Below the pieces are notes generated by a model. The model did no database searches. It saw only the letters and a program-made list of their open reading frames with translations, and was not told where the DNA came from. This document shows positions 33,527 through 42,973 of a DNA stretch of 64,000 nt, piece by piece. The position numbers and the translations under genes were made by a program. The stretch is taken from the NCBI RefSeq assembly GCF_900115345.1, contig NZ_FOWC01000013.1:124001-188000 (forward strand), written 5' to 3'. Positions within the stretch are counted from its first letter, which is position 1. The number at the start of each line of letters is the position of its first letter. The DNA is from Amycolatopsis rubida. GTDB lineage: Bacteria > Actinomycetota > Actinomycetes > Mycobacteriales > Pseudonocardiaceae.

Positions 33527-34822
33527 ATGGCACGGATCGGTGACGGCGGCGACCTGCTGAAGTGTTCTTTCTGCGGCAAGAGCCAGAAGCAGGTGAAGAA
33601 GCTCATTGCCGGGCCAGGGGTCTACATCTGCGATGAGTGCATCGACCTCTGCAACGAGATCATCGAAGAGGAGCTGGCCGAAGCCGGCGACGTGAAGCTC
33701 GACGAGCTGCCGAAGCCCGCCGACATCCACGAGTTCCTCGAGCAGTACATCATCGGCCAGGACGACGCGAAGAAGACGCTCGCGGTCGCGGTGTACAACC
33801 ACTACAAGCGGATCCAGGCCGACGACAAGTCCGGCCCGAAGGACTCCAAGGACGAGCCGGTCGAGCTGGCCAAGTCCAACATCCTGATGCTCGGCCCCAC
33901 CGGCTGCGGCAAGACCTACCTCGCGCAGACGCTGGCGAAGCTGCTGAACGTGCCGTTCGCGATCGCCGACGCCACCGCGCTCACCGAGGCGGGCTACGTC
34001 GGCGAGGACGTCGAGAACATCCTGCTGAAGCTGATCCAGGCGGCCGACTACGACGTCAAGCGCGCCGAGACCGGCATCATCTACATCGACGAGGTCGACA
34101 AGATCGCCCGCAAGAGCGAGAACCCGTCGATCACCCGCGACGTGTCCGGCGAGGGCGTGCAGCAGGCGCTGCTGAAGATCCTCGAGGGCACCACCGCGTC
34201 GGTGCCGCCCCAGGGCGGGCGCAAGCACCCGCACCAGGAATTCATCCAGATCGACACCACGAACGTGCTGTTCATCGTCGCGGGCGCGTTCGCCGGGCTG
34301 GAAAAGATCATCAACGAGCGGGTCGGCAAGCGCGGTCTCGGGTTCGGCGCGGAGATCCGCACCAAGGCCGAGATCGAGGGCAGCGACGTGTTCTCCGACA
34401 CCATGCCGGAGGACCTGATCAAGTTCGGGCTGATCCCGGAGTTCATCGGCAGGCTCCCGGTCGTGGCGACGGTGAACCACCTGGACAAGGAATCGCTCGT
34501 CTCGATCTTGACGCAGCCGCGCAACGCGCTGGTGAAGCAGTACAAGAAGCTCTTCGAGATGGACAACGTCGAGCTGGAGTTCACCAAGACCGCGCTTGAG
34601 GCCATCGCCGATCAGGCCGTCCTGCGCGGCACCGGCGCCCGCGGCCTGCGCGCGATCATGGAGGAAGTCCTCCAGCCGGTCATGTACGACATCCCGAGCC
34701 GCGAGGACGTGGCGAAGGTCGTGATCACCGAGCAGACCGTGCGGGAGAACGTCAACCCCACGATCGTGGCTCGCCAGCCGTCGCGCCGCACTCGCAGCGA
34801 ACGCGGCGAGAAGTCGGCCTGA
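33527..34822 (+). CDS. clpX: ClpX, ATPase subunit of the Clp protease
   Basis: A 431-residue AAA+ unfoldase. The N-terminal zinc-binding domain has [11 protein letters not shown] ... [10 protein letters not shown] (residues about 11-44). Walker A is GPTGCGKT, Walker [11 protein letters not shown], and a [14 protein letters not shown] sensor-2 region follows. It delivers substrates to ClpP1P2. GGAGGGGACGAGG stands 11 nt before the ATG. Its separation from clpP2 by a terminator means it can be expressed independently. Confidence 0.96.
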   Translation: MARIGDGGDLLKCSFCGKSQKQVKKLIAGPGVYICDECIDLCNEIIEEELAEAGDVKLDELPKPADIHEFLEQYIIGQDDAKKTLAVAVYNHYKRIQADDKSGPKDSKDEPVELAKSNILMLGPTGCGKTYLAQTLAKLLNVPFAIADATALTEAGYVGEDVENILLKLIQAADYDVKRAETGIIYIDEVDKIARKSENPSITRDVSGEGVQQALLKILEGTTASVPPQGGRKHPHQEFIQIDTTNVLFIVAGAFAGLEKIINERVGKRGLGFGAEIRTKAEIEGSDVFSDTMPEDLIKFGLIPEFIGRLPVVATVNHLDKESLVSILTQPRNALVKQYKKLFEMDNVELEFTKTALEAIADQAVLRGTGARGLRAIMEEVLQPVMYDIPSREDVAKVVITEQTVRENVNPTIVARQPSRRTRSERGEKSA

Positions 34823-34892
34823 CCCGGCCGCCGCCGGGCGTTAGCAGGAGTCGGCTGTCCGGGTGCCGGCGGCAGGCGCGATAATGGACAGG

Positions 34893-35291
34893 ATGACAAC
34901 CGTGCCGCTGACCGCACCCCGGGGGGACGAGACTGCCGACCCCGGCGAAGCGGTGCCTGCCGATACCGAGCCTTCCGCAGCGCCGGTAGCCGGCCTTGTC
35001 GAGCTGAGCGAACGGGTCGCCGCGTCCGTCCTGACGCGGTGCCCGTGGCTGACCCGCGCGTCCGAGGTCCTGCTCGCGCTGTGCACGCTGGTGTGCCTGG
35101 TCGCGGTCGGCACCCGGTTGTCGGCGCTGCCGCTGCTGCCGATCCCGCTGTTCGTGGTGTCGTGGCTGTTCCTGCGTCGCTTGCGCGGCTCGGAGACCCG
35201 GGCACAGCAGTTGCGGTGGTCGCTGCTGATGGCGCTGGCGGCGATGGTCGGGTTCTGGGTGATGTCCGTCGTGGCCCGCTGGGTCTCGTGA
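34893..35291 (+). CDS. Small membrane protein, unknown
   Basis: A 132-residue protein with a disordered acidic N-terminal 45 residues and three hydrophobic segments (about residues 56-75, 78-94 and 107-127). I do not recognise the family. GATAAT (34879-34884) ends 8 nt before the ATG at 34893, a geometry typical of leaderless transcripts; an ATG at 34884 would add three residues. Its stop lies inside the terminator palindrome at 35286-35329. Confidence 0.65.
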   Translation: MTTVPLTAPRGDETADPGEAVPADTEPSAAPVAGLVELSERVAASVLTRCPWLTRASEVLLALCTLVCLVAVGTRLSALPLLPIPLFVVSWLFLRRLRGSETRAQQLRWSLLMALAAMVGFWVMSVVARWVS

Positions 35292-35329
35292 GTGCTGATC
35301 CCGGTCAGAACCGTGATCAGCACTCACGA
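35286..35329. terminator. Terminator, member 2 of the palindrome family
   Basis: Perfect 15-bp arms (35286-35300, 35315-35329) beginning TCGTGAGTG and ending CACTCACGA, with inner CCGGT-CAGAA-CCG. The loop sequence and the outer nine bases match the elements at 13043 and 46368. Confidence 0.85.
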
Positions 35330-35399
35330 CCTCGGCTCAGGCGCAGCCGCCGCCTTCCCGCGGTGCCGGGGGTGTGCGGCGGCGTGCACAAGCCCGCAC

Positions 35400-36311
35400 T
35401 CACGCTTTCTGCCGCAGATGCTTCCCCAGAAACCCCACCATGCTCGGCACCGCAGTGCGGAAGAACGTGTCGCTGTGCTTCCCGTGCGCCGTGTACCCGA
35501 TGGTCGGACGCGTTTCCGCGATATACCGCCGCACGCCGGTGATGAACGGATCCTCCGTACCGCAGTAAACCGCCGTCGGAATGCCCCGCAGCGCTGACTG
35601 GTGGCGCAGCGGGTCCAGCGACGTCCAGTCGGTCAGCCCGGTGAAAATGCGGCGTTTCGCCATTTCCGGCCACGACGTGATCAGCGCCGGGGCGATCGCG
35701 GCGACCGCGGCGGGCGGCTGGCGGCGTTCGGCTCGGCGGCGGGCGTACAGCAGTGCCCCGAATCCGCCCATCGACACTCCGGCGCACGCGAACGGCTGGC
35801 CGTCCGTGCCGCCGAAGCCACGGGCGCGCAGCCATTGCGGGACTTCTTCCAGCAGCATCGCCATCGGGTCGTCGCCGGGGCGGACCTGGTGCCAGTAGTT
35901 GTCGCCGCCGTCGACCGCGACGAAGCCGTACGCCGGCACGGCTTTGCGGGCGACGTCGCTGCCGAGCTGTTTGAGCAGGCCGCTCGGGGCGGCGGAGCGG
36001 GCGGAACCGTGCAGGCCGTGCAGCATCAGCGACATCGGCAGACCTGCTGGCGGCTTCTTGCTCGGCAGCAGGAAAACAAGGTCCACCTCCCGGCCGCGGG
36101 CGTGCGAATAGACGCGTTCCACCCGCATGCTGCCGAGCTGAGTGACGGGCGTCGACGACGTGACCCCCAGCGCCCGCTGCATGGCCTGGTTGAACGGCAC
36201 GACGCCGGTCGCGCTCCCCACCGCGAGCCCGGCGATGCCGAGGCCCGAGGCACCCGCGATCAGCATGGACCGGCGGCTCACCCGCCTTCGGCCCTCAGTC
36301 TCCTCGGTCAC
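35400..36311 (-). CDS. Tat-exported esterase (PHB depolymerase/esterase D-like alpha/beta hydrolase)
   Basis: A 303-residue secreted hydrolase. A twin-arginine signal (RRVSRRSMLIAGASGLGIAG) opens the protein. The nucleophile is in AGVSMGGFGA; acid and base lie in GTEDPF and AHGKHSDTFF. I chose GTG at 36309-36311, which follows GAGGGGGA, over an upstream ATG lacking a ribosome site. The family includes esterases and mycolyltransferase-like proteins; the substrate is unknown. Confidence 0.8.
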   Translation of the reverse strand: MTEETEGRRRVSRRSMLIAGASGLGIAGLAVGSATGVVPFNQAMQRALGVTSSTPVTQLGSMRVERVYSHARGREVDLVFLLPSKKPPAGLPMSLMLHGLHGSARSAAPSGLLKQLGSDVARKAVPAYGFVAVDGGDNYWHQVRPGDDPMAMLLEEVPQWLRARGFGGTDGQPFACAGVSMGGFGALLYARRRAERRQPPAAVAAIAPALITSWPEMAKRRIFTGLTDWTSLDPLRHQSALRGIPTAVYCGTEDPFITGVRRYIAETRPTIGYTAHGKHSDTFFRTAVPSMVGFLGKHLRQKA

Positions 36312-36377
36312 CCGATCCCCCTCACCCATATAGCGTAAGACGTGAGGAAGGGACGAAACGTTGCCTTCTGAAGATCT

Positions 36378-37028
36378 TCACTCGGTTGTTGTGACCAGCC
36401 CCACGGACGCCCGGGCGGCGGCAGGGCGGTCTCCGAGCCCGACGACCAGCGTCACGCAGAGTGGCGCGAGCACCTCGGTCACCCCGCGGTCGTCCCGGCC
36501 GAAGTGGCCCAGCAACTCAAGGGTGACATAGCCGTGCACCGCGCTCCACACCTGTGCGGCGACGGCGAGCGGGTCGCCTTGCAGCCGTCCGCAGTCGATA
36601 GTGCGGCTGACGGCGGCGACCACGCCCCGGAACGACGATGCCGCCTCGCTGTCCTGTTTGTCCTTCAGCAGGTCGCCGACCGGCTGGCCGTGGGCGCCCG
36701 CCTCGCGGAACATGAGCGTGAACAGCTCCGGGTGCTCGACCGCGGTGCGGCGGTAGGCGAGCGCCAGCTGGTACAGGTCGGCGACCGGGTCGTCGGAGCG
36801 CCCGACCGTCGCCATGTTCGCGATCAGCCGCCGGAACCCTTCTCGCGCAACGGCATCCATGAGCGCGGCCATCCCGCCGAAGTGCGTGTAGACCGCCATC
36901 GTGGACGCGCCGATCTCGGCCGCCAGCTTGCGGGCCTGCAGTGCTTCGGCGCCGCCGTCGGCCAGCAGCCGGATCGCCGCCTCGACCAGTTGCGTCCGCG
37001 CGTGTTCGCCCCGAGTCCGCTCGCTCAT
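36378..37028 (-). CDS. TetR-family repressor next to the carotenoid oxygenase gene
   Basis: A 216-residue TetR regulator: helix-turn-helix ARKLAAEIGASTMAVYTHFGG (about residues 32-52) and a C-terminal TetR_C-type ligand domain (WSAVHGYVTLELLGHFG). It is divergent from the carotenoid oxygenase gene, and two CATAAC-N3-GTTAT(G/A) dyads fill the spacer, one next to its own probable -10 (GATACT, 7 nt before the ATG). It very likely represses both genes. The transcript is probably leaderless. Confidence 0.9.
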   Translation of the reverse strand: MSERTRGEHARTQLVEAAIRLLADGGAEALQARKLAAEIGASTMAVYTHFGGMAALMDAVAREGFRRLIANMATVGRSDDPVADLYQLALAYRRTAVEHPELFTLMFREAGAHGQPVGDLLKDKQDSEAASSFRGVVAAVSRTIDCGRLQGDPLAVAAQVWSAVHGYVTLELLGHFGRDDRGVTEVLAPLCVTLVVGLGDRPAAARASVGLVTTTE

Positions 37029-37042
37029 GCTTGCCAGTATCC

Positions 37043-37080
37043 CATAACCCTGTTATACCGATGGTCATAACCACGTTATG
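37043..37080. promoter_or_regulatory. Two TetR operators, CATAAC-N3-GTTATG
   Basis: Site 1 is at 37043-37057 (last base A instead of G) and site 2 at 37066-37080 (perfect). Their centres are 23 bp apart. They cover the promoter region between the divergent repressor and oxygenase starts. Confidence 0.85.
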
Positions 37081-37093
37081 GACGGAGCGGGTC

Positions 37094-38407
37094 ATGGGAA
37101 ATCACTTCCTCGAAGGCAACTTCGCACCGGTCGAGCGCGAGTACACGAGCACCCGGCTGACGGTCACCGGACAGCTGCCCGGCTACCTCGACGGCCGCTA
37201 CCTGCGGAACGGGCCGAACCCGGCCGACCCGGATCCCGAAACACACCACTGGTTCCTCGGCCGCGGCATGGTGCACGGCGTACGGCTGCGCGAGGGCCGG
37301 GCGGAGTGGTACCGCAGCCGCCGGGTGGGCACCGACGAGGGCGGGGCGAACACGAACGTCATCGGGCACGCCGGGCGCACGATCGCGCTGGTCGAGGGCG
37401 GGCTGCCGCAGTGGGAGCTCAGCGAGGAGCTGGACACGCTGGGCGTCTGCGACTTCGGCGGCACCCTCTCCGGGTACACCGCACACCCGAAGCGCGACCC
37501 GCGGACCGGCGAGCTGCACGCCGTCTCGTACCAATTCGGACTCGGGAACCGGGTGCAGTACTCGGTGGTCGGCACCGACGGCCGGGCGCGGCGGACGGTC
37601 GACATCGAGGTCACCGGGGCACCCATGATGCACGATTTCTCGCTCACCGAACGGTATGTCGTGTTCTACGACCTGCCGGTCACCTTCGATCCGGACCAGG
37701 CGCCGGTGCCGATCGACGTGCCCGACCCGCTGACCGCGCGCACCGGCCGCGGCGTGAGTTCCTTGCCGTACCGGTGGAATCCGGATTATCCGGCGCGCAT
37801 CGGCGTGATGCCGCGCGAGGGGGACACCAGCGACGTCCGCTGGTTCGATGTCGGCCAGTGCTACGTCTTCCACCCGCTCAACGCCTACGACGAGGACGAC
37901 CGGATCGTGCTCGACGTGGTCCGGCACCCGAAGATGTTCGACCGCGCGCTGCACGGCCCGGCCGAGGGCGAGCCGACGCTCGACCGCTGGACCGTAGACC
38001 TCGCGCTCGGGAAGGTCGTCGAAGACCGGATCGACGAGCACGGCCAGGAGTTCCCCCGGGTGGACGAGCGGTTGGTCGGCCTGCCGCACCGGTACGGCTA
38101 CGCGACGGCGCTCGACGATCGGTCGCGCAGCGTCGGCACGGTGTACAAACACGACCTGCGCAAGGGTTCGGTCGACGCGCACCGCTTCGGTCCCGGACGC
38201 GAACCGGGGGAGTTCGTGTTCGTTCCGTCCAGTGCGGACGCGGGCGAGGACGAGGGCGTGCTGATGGGTTACGTCTACGACGCGGCGGAGGCGCGCAGCG
38301 ATCTGGTCCTGCTCGACGCGGGCACCCTCGAAACCGTTGCCGCCGTGCACCTTCCGGACCGGGTCCCGCACGGCTTCCACGGCAACTGGGTGCCCGCCGA
38401 AGCGTGA
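37094..38407 (+). CDS. Carotenoid cleavage oxygenase (RPE65/CCD family)
   Basis: A 437-residue seven-bladed beta-propeller dioxygenase that uses non-haem Fe(II) to cleave a carotenoid or stilbene-like double bond. The four iron-binding His are visible at 131 (TAHPKRD), 180 (MMHDFSLTE), 260 (VFHPLNAY) and 429 (HGFHGNW). YLRNGPNP near the N-terminus is typical. The ATG at 37094 follows GGAGCGGG. It is controlled by the divergent TetR. No carotenoid biosynthesis gene is nearby, so a lignin-type stilbene substrate is equally possible. Confidence 0.92.
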   Translation: MGNHFLEGNFAPVEREYTSTRLTVTGQLPGYLDGRYLRNGPNPADPDPETHHWFLGRGMVHGVRLREGRAEWYRSRRVGTDEGGANTNVIGHAGRTIALVEGGLPQWELSEELDTLGVCDFGGTLSGYTAHPKRDPRTGELHAVSYQFGLGNRVQYSVVGTDGRARRTVDIEVTGAPMMHDFSLTERYVVFYDLPVTFDPDQAPVPIDVPDPLTARTGRGVSSLPYRWNPDYPARIGVMPREGDTSDVRWFDVGQCYVFHPLNAYDEDDRIVLDVVRHPKMFDRALHGPAEGEPTLDRWTVDLALGKVVEDRIDEHGQEFPRVDERLVGLPHRYGYATALDDRSRSVGTVYKHDLRKGSVDAHRFGPGREPGEFVFVPSSADAGEDEGVLMGYVYDAAEARSDLVLLDAGTLETVAAVHLPDRVPHGFHGNWVPAEA

Positions 38408-39232
38408 TCAGGTGAGCAGACGCTGGTCTCCGGTGTAGAGGTTCATGCTGTCGCCGCGGAGGAACCCGATCAGCGTCATGCCGTTCTCCTCGGCCAGTTC
38501 GGCCGCGAGCGACGACGGCGCGGACACCGCGGCGAGCAGTCCGATGCCCGCCATCGCGGCCTTCTGCACGAGTTCGAACGAGGCGCGGCCGGAGACCAGC
38601 AGCCCCAGGTCCGGGGCGGGGATCCGGCCCGCCTGCAACGCCCAGCCGAGCACTTTGTCGACCGCGTTGTGCCGTCCGACGTCCTCGCGCACGACGACGA
38701 GCTGACCGTCCGAAGTGAACAGTCCGGCAGCATGCAGGCCGCCGGTCGACGAGAACACCTTTTGCTGTTCCCGCAACCGATCCGGCAGCTGCGAGAGGAT
38801 GTCGGTCTTCACGGTGAATTCCGACGCGCCGGGGGAGAACCGGCTGCGCAGCTTCACCGCGTCGAGCGCGGCCTTGCCGCAGACGCCGCACGACGAGGTG
38901 GTGTAGAAGTTCCGCTCGACGCCGGTGTCCGGCGGGGCGACTCCCTCGGCGAGTGCGATGTCGAGCACGTTGTAGGTGTTGCGGCCCTGGTCGTCGACAC
39001 CGTCGCAGTAACGCGCCACGGCCACGTCCTCACGGGACCCCAGCACGCCCTCCGAAAGCAGGAAGCCGTGCGCGAGTTCGACGTCGTGGCCGGGCGTGCG
39101 CATCGTCACCGCCAGCGCCTTGCCGCCGACCCGCAGTTCCAGGGGCTCCTCGGCGGCCAGCGAGTCCGGCCGGCGCCGCTCGCCGGCCGCGGAGATCCGC
39201 CGTACCGGCCGCCGCACCGTCACTCTGCCCAT
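38408..39232 (-). CDS. fdhD: FdhD, sulfurtransferase for formate dehydrogenase
   Basis: A 274-residue FdhD that passes sulfur from a cysteine desulfurase to the Mo-bis-MGD cofactor of formate dehydrogenases. The required SCGVCGK loop is at residues 114-120 (Cys115, Cys118), with [13 protein letters not shown] and [13 protein letters not shown] downstream. GGAG is 9 nt before the ATG at 39230-39232. A likely client is the FdhF/YdeP-type oxidoreductase at 46407-48725. It is divergent from the OFA-type transporter and abuts the carotenoid oxygenase stop in TGATCA. Confidence 0.95.
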   Translation of the reverse strand: MGRVTVRRPVRRISAAGERRRPDSLAAEEPLELRVGGKALAVTMRTPGHDVELAHGFLLSEGVLGSREDVAVARYCDGVDDQGRNTYNVLDIALAEGVAPPDTGVERNFYTTSSCGVCGKAALDAVKLRSRFSPGASEFTVKTDILSQLPDRLREQQKVFSSTGGLHAAGLFTSDGQLVVVREDVGRHNAVDKVLGWALQAGRIPAPDLGLLVSGRASFELVQKAAMAGIGLLAAVSAPSSLAAELAEENGMTLIGFLRGDSMNLYTGDQRLLT

Positions 39233-39371
39233 CAGTCCGCTCCACTCGATTTGTCGTCTTTGGCGCTGTCTTTTGGTGTCATCGACAAGACATTCGACAG
39301 TCATCCGGCGCAACGCCGAGGATCTGGTAAACCATTCCCAGCACCTCGTCACTGTTGGGAGGAGACCGCCG

Positions 39372-40724
39372 ATGGCTGTCCCCGGCTTCCTTGCCCGTTC
39401 CCGCATCGTCGCACCGCCTGGCTGGACCCGCTGGCTCGTGCCGCCCGCCGCGCTGTCCATCCACCTGTCGATCGGCCAAGCCTACGCGTGGAGCGTCTTC
39501 AAGACGCCGCTGGAGAAGACCCTGGGGCTGTCCGGCACGCAGTCCGGGCTGCCGTTCCAGCTCGGCATCGTGATGCTGGGCCTGTCCGCCGCGTTCGGCG
39601 GCACCCTCGTGGAGAAGAACGGTCCGCGCTGGGCCATGGCCGTCGCCACAGTCTGTTTTTCCGCCGGGTTCCTGCTCGCCGCGCTCGGCGTCGCGACCGG
39701 GCAGTTCTGGCTCGTGGTGGCCGGCTACGGCGGGGTCGGCGGGATCGGCCTCGGCATCGGCTACATCTCGCCGGTGTCGACGCTGATCAAATGGTTCCCG
39801 GACCGGCCGGGCATGGCCACCGGGATCGCGATCATGGGCTTCGGCGGCGGCGCGCTGATCGCGTCGCCGTGGTCGTCGGCGATGCTCGGCTCCTCGCCCG
39901 CCACCGGCGACATCGCGACCGCGTTCCTGATCCACGGGATCGTGTACGCGGTGTTCATGACCATGGGCGTGCTGATCGTCCGCGTCCCGGCCGACGACTG
40001 GCGTCCGGCGGGCGCGGTGAAGCAGGCCGCGGTGAAGCCGATGATCTCCACGGCGAACGTCTCGGCGGCGAACGCGCTGAAGACGCCGCAGTTCTGGTGT
40101 CTCTGGATCGTCTTGTGCCTCAACGTGACCGCGGGCATCGGCATCCTGGAGAAGGCCGCGCCGATGATCACCGACTTCTTCAAGGGCACCTCCGCGCCGG
40201 TCGGCGCCGCGTCCGCCGCCGGGTTCGTCGCGCTGCTCTCGCTGACCAACATGCTGGGCCGGTTCGTCTGGTCGTCCGCCTCGGATCTGGTGGGGCGCAA
40301 GAACATCTACCGGTTCTACCTCGGCGTCGGCGCGCTGCTGTACCTGGTGATCGCGGTGACCACCAACTCCTCGAAGCTCGTGTTCGTGCTGTGCGCGATG
40401 CTGATCCTGTCCTTCTACGGCGGCGGATTCGCCACGCTTCCGGCCTACCTCAAGGACCTGTTCGGCACCTACCAGGTCGGCGCGATCCACGGCAGGCTGC
40501 TGACCGCGTGGTCGGCGGCGGGCGTGCTCGGGCCGCTCATCGTGGACGGGATCGCGGACAGCCAGAAGGCGGCGGGCAAGACCGGGCCGGACCTCTACCA
40601 GCTGTCCTTCTGGATCATGATCGGCCTGCTGGTGGTCGGGTTCGTCGCGAACGAATGCGTGCGCCCGGTGAAGGAGAAATTCCACGAACCGGCCGGTGCG
40701 GCCGCGGTGGGGAGCGAGGCGTGA
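39372..40724 (+). CDS. OFA-type MFS transporter (oxalate/formate antiporter-like)
   Basis: A 450-residue, 12-helix MFS protein. [19 protein letters not shown] in helix 1 and [19 protein letters not shown] between helices 8 and 9 are typical of the oxalate/formate antiporter branch. GGGAGGAGACC precedes the ATG. Location beside fdhD suggests a role in formate or oxalate exchange. Its stop overlaps the next small gene by one base (TGATG). Confidence 0.9.
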   Translation: MAVPGFLARSRIVAPPGWTRWLVPPAALSIHLSIGQAYAWSVFKTPLEKTLGLSGTQSGLPFQLGIVMLGLSAAFGGTLVEKNGPRWAMAVATVCFSAGFLLAALGVATGQFWLVVAGYGGVGGIGLGIGYISPVSTLIKWFPDRPGMATGIAIMGFGGGALIASPWSSAMLGSSPATGDIATAFLIHGIVYAVFMTMGVLIVRVPADDWRPAGAVKQAAVKPMISTANVSAANALKTPQFWCLWIVLCLNVTAGIGILEKAAPMITDFFKGTSAPVGAASAAGFVALLSLTNMLGRFVWSSASDLVGRKNIYRFYLGVGALLYLVIAVTTNSSKLVFVLCAMLILSFYGGGFATLPAYLKDLFGTYQVGAIHGRLLTAWSAAGVLGPLIVDGIADSQKAAGKTGPDLYQLSFWIMIGLLVVGFVANECVRPVKEKFHEPAGAAAVGSEA

Positions 40725-40855
40725 TGACGAGTGCCGAGGGCCGTTCCGGCGGCCGGACCCTGCTGCTGGTGATCGCCTGGCTGTGGGTGCTCGCCCCGTT
40801 CGCCTACGGCGTGGTCGAGCTGATCCAGAAGGTGGTCGGGCTGTTCGGCGGCTGA
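40724..40855 (+). CDS. Small membrane subunit of the OFA-type transporter
   Basis: A 43-residue protein with one hydrophobic helix (LLLVIAWLWVLAPFAYGVVEL, about residues 15-35) and a short soluble N-terminus. The ATG shares a base with the stop of the transporter gene, so translation is coupled. Short single-helix companions in this position follow OFA-type MFS genes in other bacteria and are annotated as small subunits; no function is established to my knowledge. Confidence 0.75.
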   Translation: MTSAEGRSGGRTLLLVIAWLWVLAPFAYGVVELIQKVVGLFGG

Positions 40856-40880
40856 GCACGGCCGGAAAAATACCCACTGG

Positions 40881-40909
40881 ACAAATGGTCAAGAGTCGTT
40901 GACCATTGT
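40881..40909. promoter_or_regulatory. ArsR-type operator overlapping the regulator's own start region
   Basis: TGGTCAA (40886-40892) and TTGACCA (40899-40905) are perfect arms around six bases, extended by ACAA/TTGT with one extra base on the left. It ends 5-9 nt before the GTG start of the regulator, so binding would block transcription start directly (autorepression). Confidence 0.8.
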
Positions 40910-40913
40910 CCCT

Positions 40914-41456
40914 GTGACTGGGGACGATCAAGCGGGCTATCGCCCGCCGCAGGACACTGTCGAGGTCGAGACGACCGACCAGCTGCGCGCCGTGAGCAAC
41001 GTCGTGCGGCACCGCGTGCTCGCGGTGCTGCGCGACGGGCCCGCGACGATCACGCAGGTCGCCGAGCGGCTGGGGATCGCGAAAGGCAGCTCCAGCTACC
41101 ACATGCGGGTGCTGGAGCGGGCCGGGATCGTGCACGTCGTGCGCACCCGGAAGGTGCGCGGCGTGCTGGAGCGCTACTACGCGCATGTCGGGCGGGCCAT
41201 CCAGTTGCCCGAACCGGCCGCGGGGCAGCGGGACGTGCTGCTGCAGCACGCGCTCGACGACCTCGCGACCGCGCCCGAGGGCTCGCACCGGTTCGTCCGG
41301 ATGCAGCACACGCGGATCAGCGAGTCGCAGTTCGAGGAGTTCGAGCGGCGGCTGGCCGGACTGCTCGACGAGCTGCGGGACGCGCGCGACGCCGACGAGG
41401 CCGCCGCCACCGTCGCGGTCGCGTTCTTCCGCCCGGGGCCGGGAGCGGCCCGATGA
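40914..41456 (+). CDS. ArsR/HTH_20-family regulator with C-terminal extension
   Basis: A 180-residue winged-helix protein (VSNVVRHRVLAVLRDGPATI ... ITQVAERLGIAKGSSSYHMR ... LERAGIVHVVRTRKVRGVLERYY) with an 80-residue C-terminal helical part. GTG at 40914 is preferred to a TTG at 40899 because the TTG lies inside the operator. Its stop overlaps the next start in ATGA, so it is co-translated with the MFS exporter, which it presumably controls. Confidence 0.85.
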   Translation: MTGDDQAGYRPPQDTVEVETTDQLRAVSNVVRHRVLAVLRDGPATITQVAERLGIAKGSSSYHMRVLERAGIVHVVRTRKVRGVLERYYAHVGRAIQLPEPAAGQRDVLLQHALDDLATAPEGSHRFVRMQHTRISESQFEEFERRLAGLLDELRDARDADEAAATVAVAFFRPGPGAAR

Positions 41457-42697
41457 CCAAGACGAAGATGCCTCCCGCGTTCAGTCGCTTGTGGACGGCC
41501 GCGACGGTCAGTTCCCTCGGCGACGGCGCGTATTCCGCGGCGTTGCCCCTGCTGGCGGTGCTGCTGGACAGCGATCCGCTGGTGGTCAGCCTGGTGACAG
41601 TGGCGGTGCTCGCGCCGTATCCGGTGGCCGGGCTGTTCGCCGGCGCGCTGGTCGACCGCTGGGACCGGCGGCGCACGATGTGGATCGCGGACCTGGCGCG
41701 GGCGGTGTTGCTGGCGCTGACGGTGGCCGCGGGCGCGTTCGGCTGGCTCAGCATTCCCGTCCTGCTCGCAGTGGCGTTCCTGCTCGGCACCGGCACGCTG
41801 TTCTTCGACACCGCCGCGCAGGCGTACCTGCCGGATCTGCTCGCTCGGGACCAGACCTTGCTCCGCCGCGCCAACGGCTACTTGCGCGGGGCGTCCACCG
41901 CGGCCGGGCAGTTCACCGGACCGCCGGTCGGGAGTTTCCTCTTCGCCGTAGGGAGAACGCTGCCGTTCGCGGTGAACGCGCTGACCTATGCGGCCAGCGC
42001 GGTGCTGATCCGGACGCTGCCGCCGGCACCGGTGCCGAAACGCGAGCCGGGCCGTTCGGTGTGGGCGGACGCGAAGGAGGGTTTCGCCTACGTAGTCAAG
42101 GATCGGCTGCTGCTCGGCCTCGCTTTGCGACCCGCGGTCGGGAACCTGGCGTTCGGCGCGTTCGGGGCTGTTCTGGTGGTGTTCGCGAAGGACGCGCTGG
42201 GACTGCACTCGGCCGGGTACGGTTTCCTGCTCGCCGCGGAAGCCGCCGGCGGACTGGCCGGCGCGATGGTGCTCGCCGGGCCGTTGGAGAAACGGCTGGG
42301 CACCGGCACGGCCCTCACCGTCACCGCGGTGGTCGAGGGCGGCGCGGTACTGGCATTCGGCCTGGCCCGGGACCCGTGGCTCGCCGGGGCGATGTTCGCG
42401 CTGTGCGGCTGCGCCATGGCGACGACCATGGTGCTCGGCGGATCGCTGCGCCAGGTCGTGGTCCCGGCGCGGTTGATGGGCCGGGTCGCCGCGGCGTCGC
42501 GCCTGGTCGCGGCCTCGGCCGCACCGGCAGGCGCCGTACTGGGCGGCTGGCTCGCCGCGACGGCCGGGGTGCGAGTGCCCTACGTGGCCGCGGCGGGGGT
42601 GCTCGTGTCGATGACTTTGGTGACGATGAGCATGACCAGCAACAAGAAGATCGAGGAGGCGCTCGCGCGGGCGAAAGCGGTTGCCCCAGTCGCGTAG
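41453..42697 (+). CDS. MFS transporter (multidrug/enterobactin exporter-like)
   Basis: A 414-residue MFS protein of the MdfA/EntS-like group (LWTAATVSSLGDGAYSAALPLLA in helix 1, GALVDRWDRRRTMWIADLARA in the 2-3 loop). The ATGA overlap couples it to the ArsR regulator. It is probably an exporter of a toxic compound; no substrate can be named. Confidence 0.87.
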   Translation: MTKTKMPPAFSRLWTAATVSSLGDGAYSAALPLLAVLLDSDPLVVSLVTVAVLAPYPVAGLFAGALVDRWDRRRTMWIADLARAVLLALTVAAGAFGWLSIPVLLAVAFLLGTGTLFFDTAAQAYLPDLLARDQTLLRRANGYLRGASTAAGQFTGPPVGSFLFAVGRTLPFAVNALTYAASAVLIRTLPPAPVPKREPGRSVWADAKEGFAYVVKDRLLLGLALRPAVGNLAFGAFGAVLVVFAKDALGLHSAGYGFLLAAEAAGGLAGAMVLAGPLEKRLGTGTALTVTAVVEGGAVLAFGLARDPWLAGAMFALCGCAMATTMVLGGSLRQVVVPARLMGRVAAASRLVAASAAPAGAVLGGWLAATAGVRVPYVAAAGVLVSMTLVTMSMTSNKKIEEALARAKAVAPVA

Positions 42698-42699
42698 TC

Positions 42700-42925
42700 G
42701 CCGCGATGAAGCCGATCGGGACCACCACGGCCAGCGCGGAAACGGTGATCCACAGGCGGCGCGCTGCTCGGCCCAGCGAGGCGATCAGCGCGCCGGCTCC
42801 GGCTGCGACCGGCAGGCTCAGCACCTGCGAGCCTGCCGCCAGCACGGCCGCGATCACGCACGGCACGAGGGCGGAGACCCGGAAAGCGCTGGTGCCGTGC
42901 AGCCCGCCGGGTACTCGGCTCGGTG
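42700..42925 (-). other. Possible remnant of a membrane protein
   Basis: The minus frame gives a coherent hydrophobic stretch (LVPCVIAAVLAAGSQVL, GAGALIASLGRAARRLWITV, SALAVVVPIGFIAATTRLG) with two or three membrane-like segments, but it has no good start and runs into the MFS gene. It could be a truncated gene or chance. No other gene is seen in 42698-42973. Confidence 0.25.
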
Positions 42926-42973
42926 TCCGCCTGACGAGCTCGCCAGTCCGGCGCGGCGGGCGGATGCGGGGAA

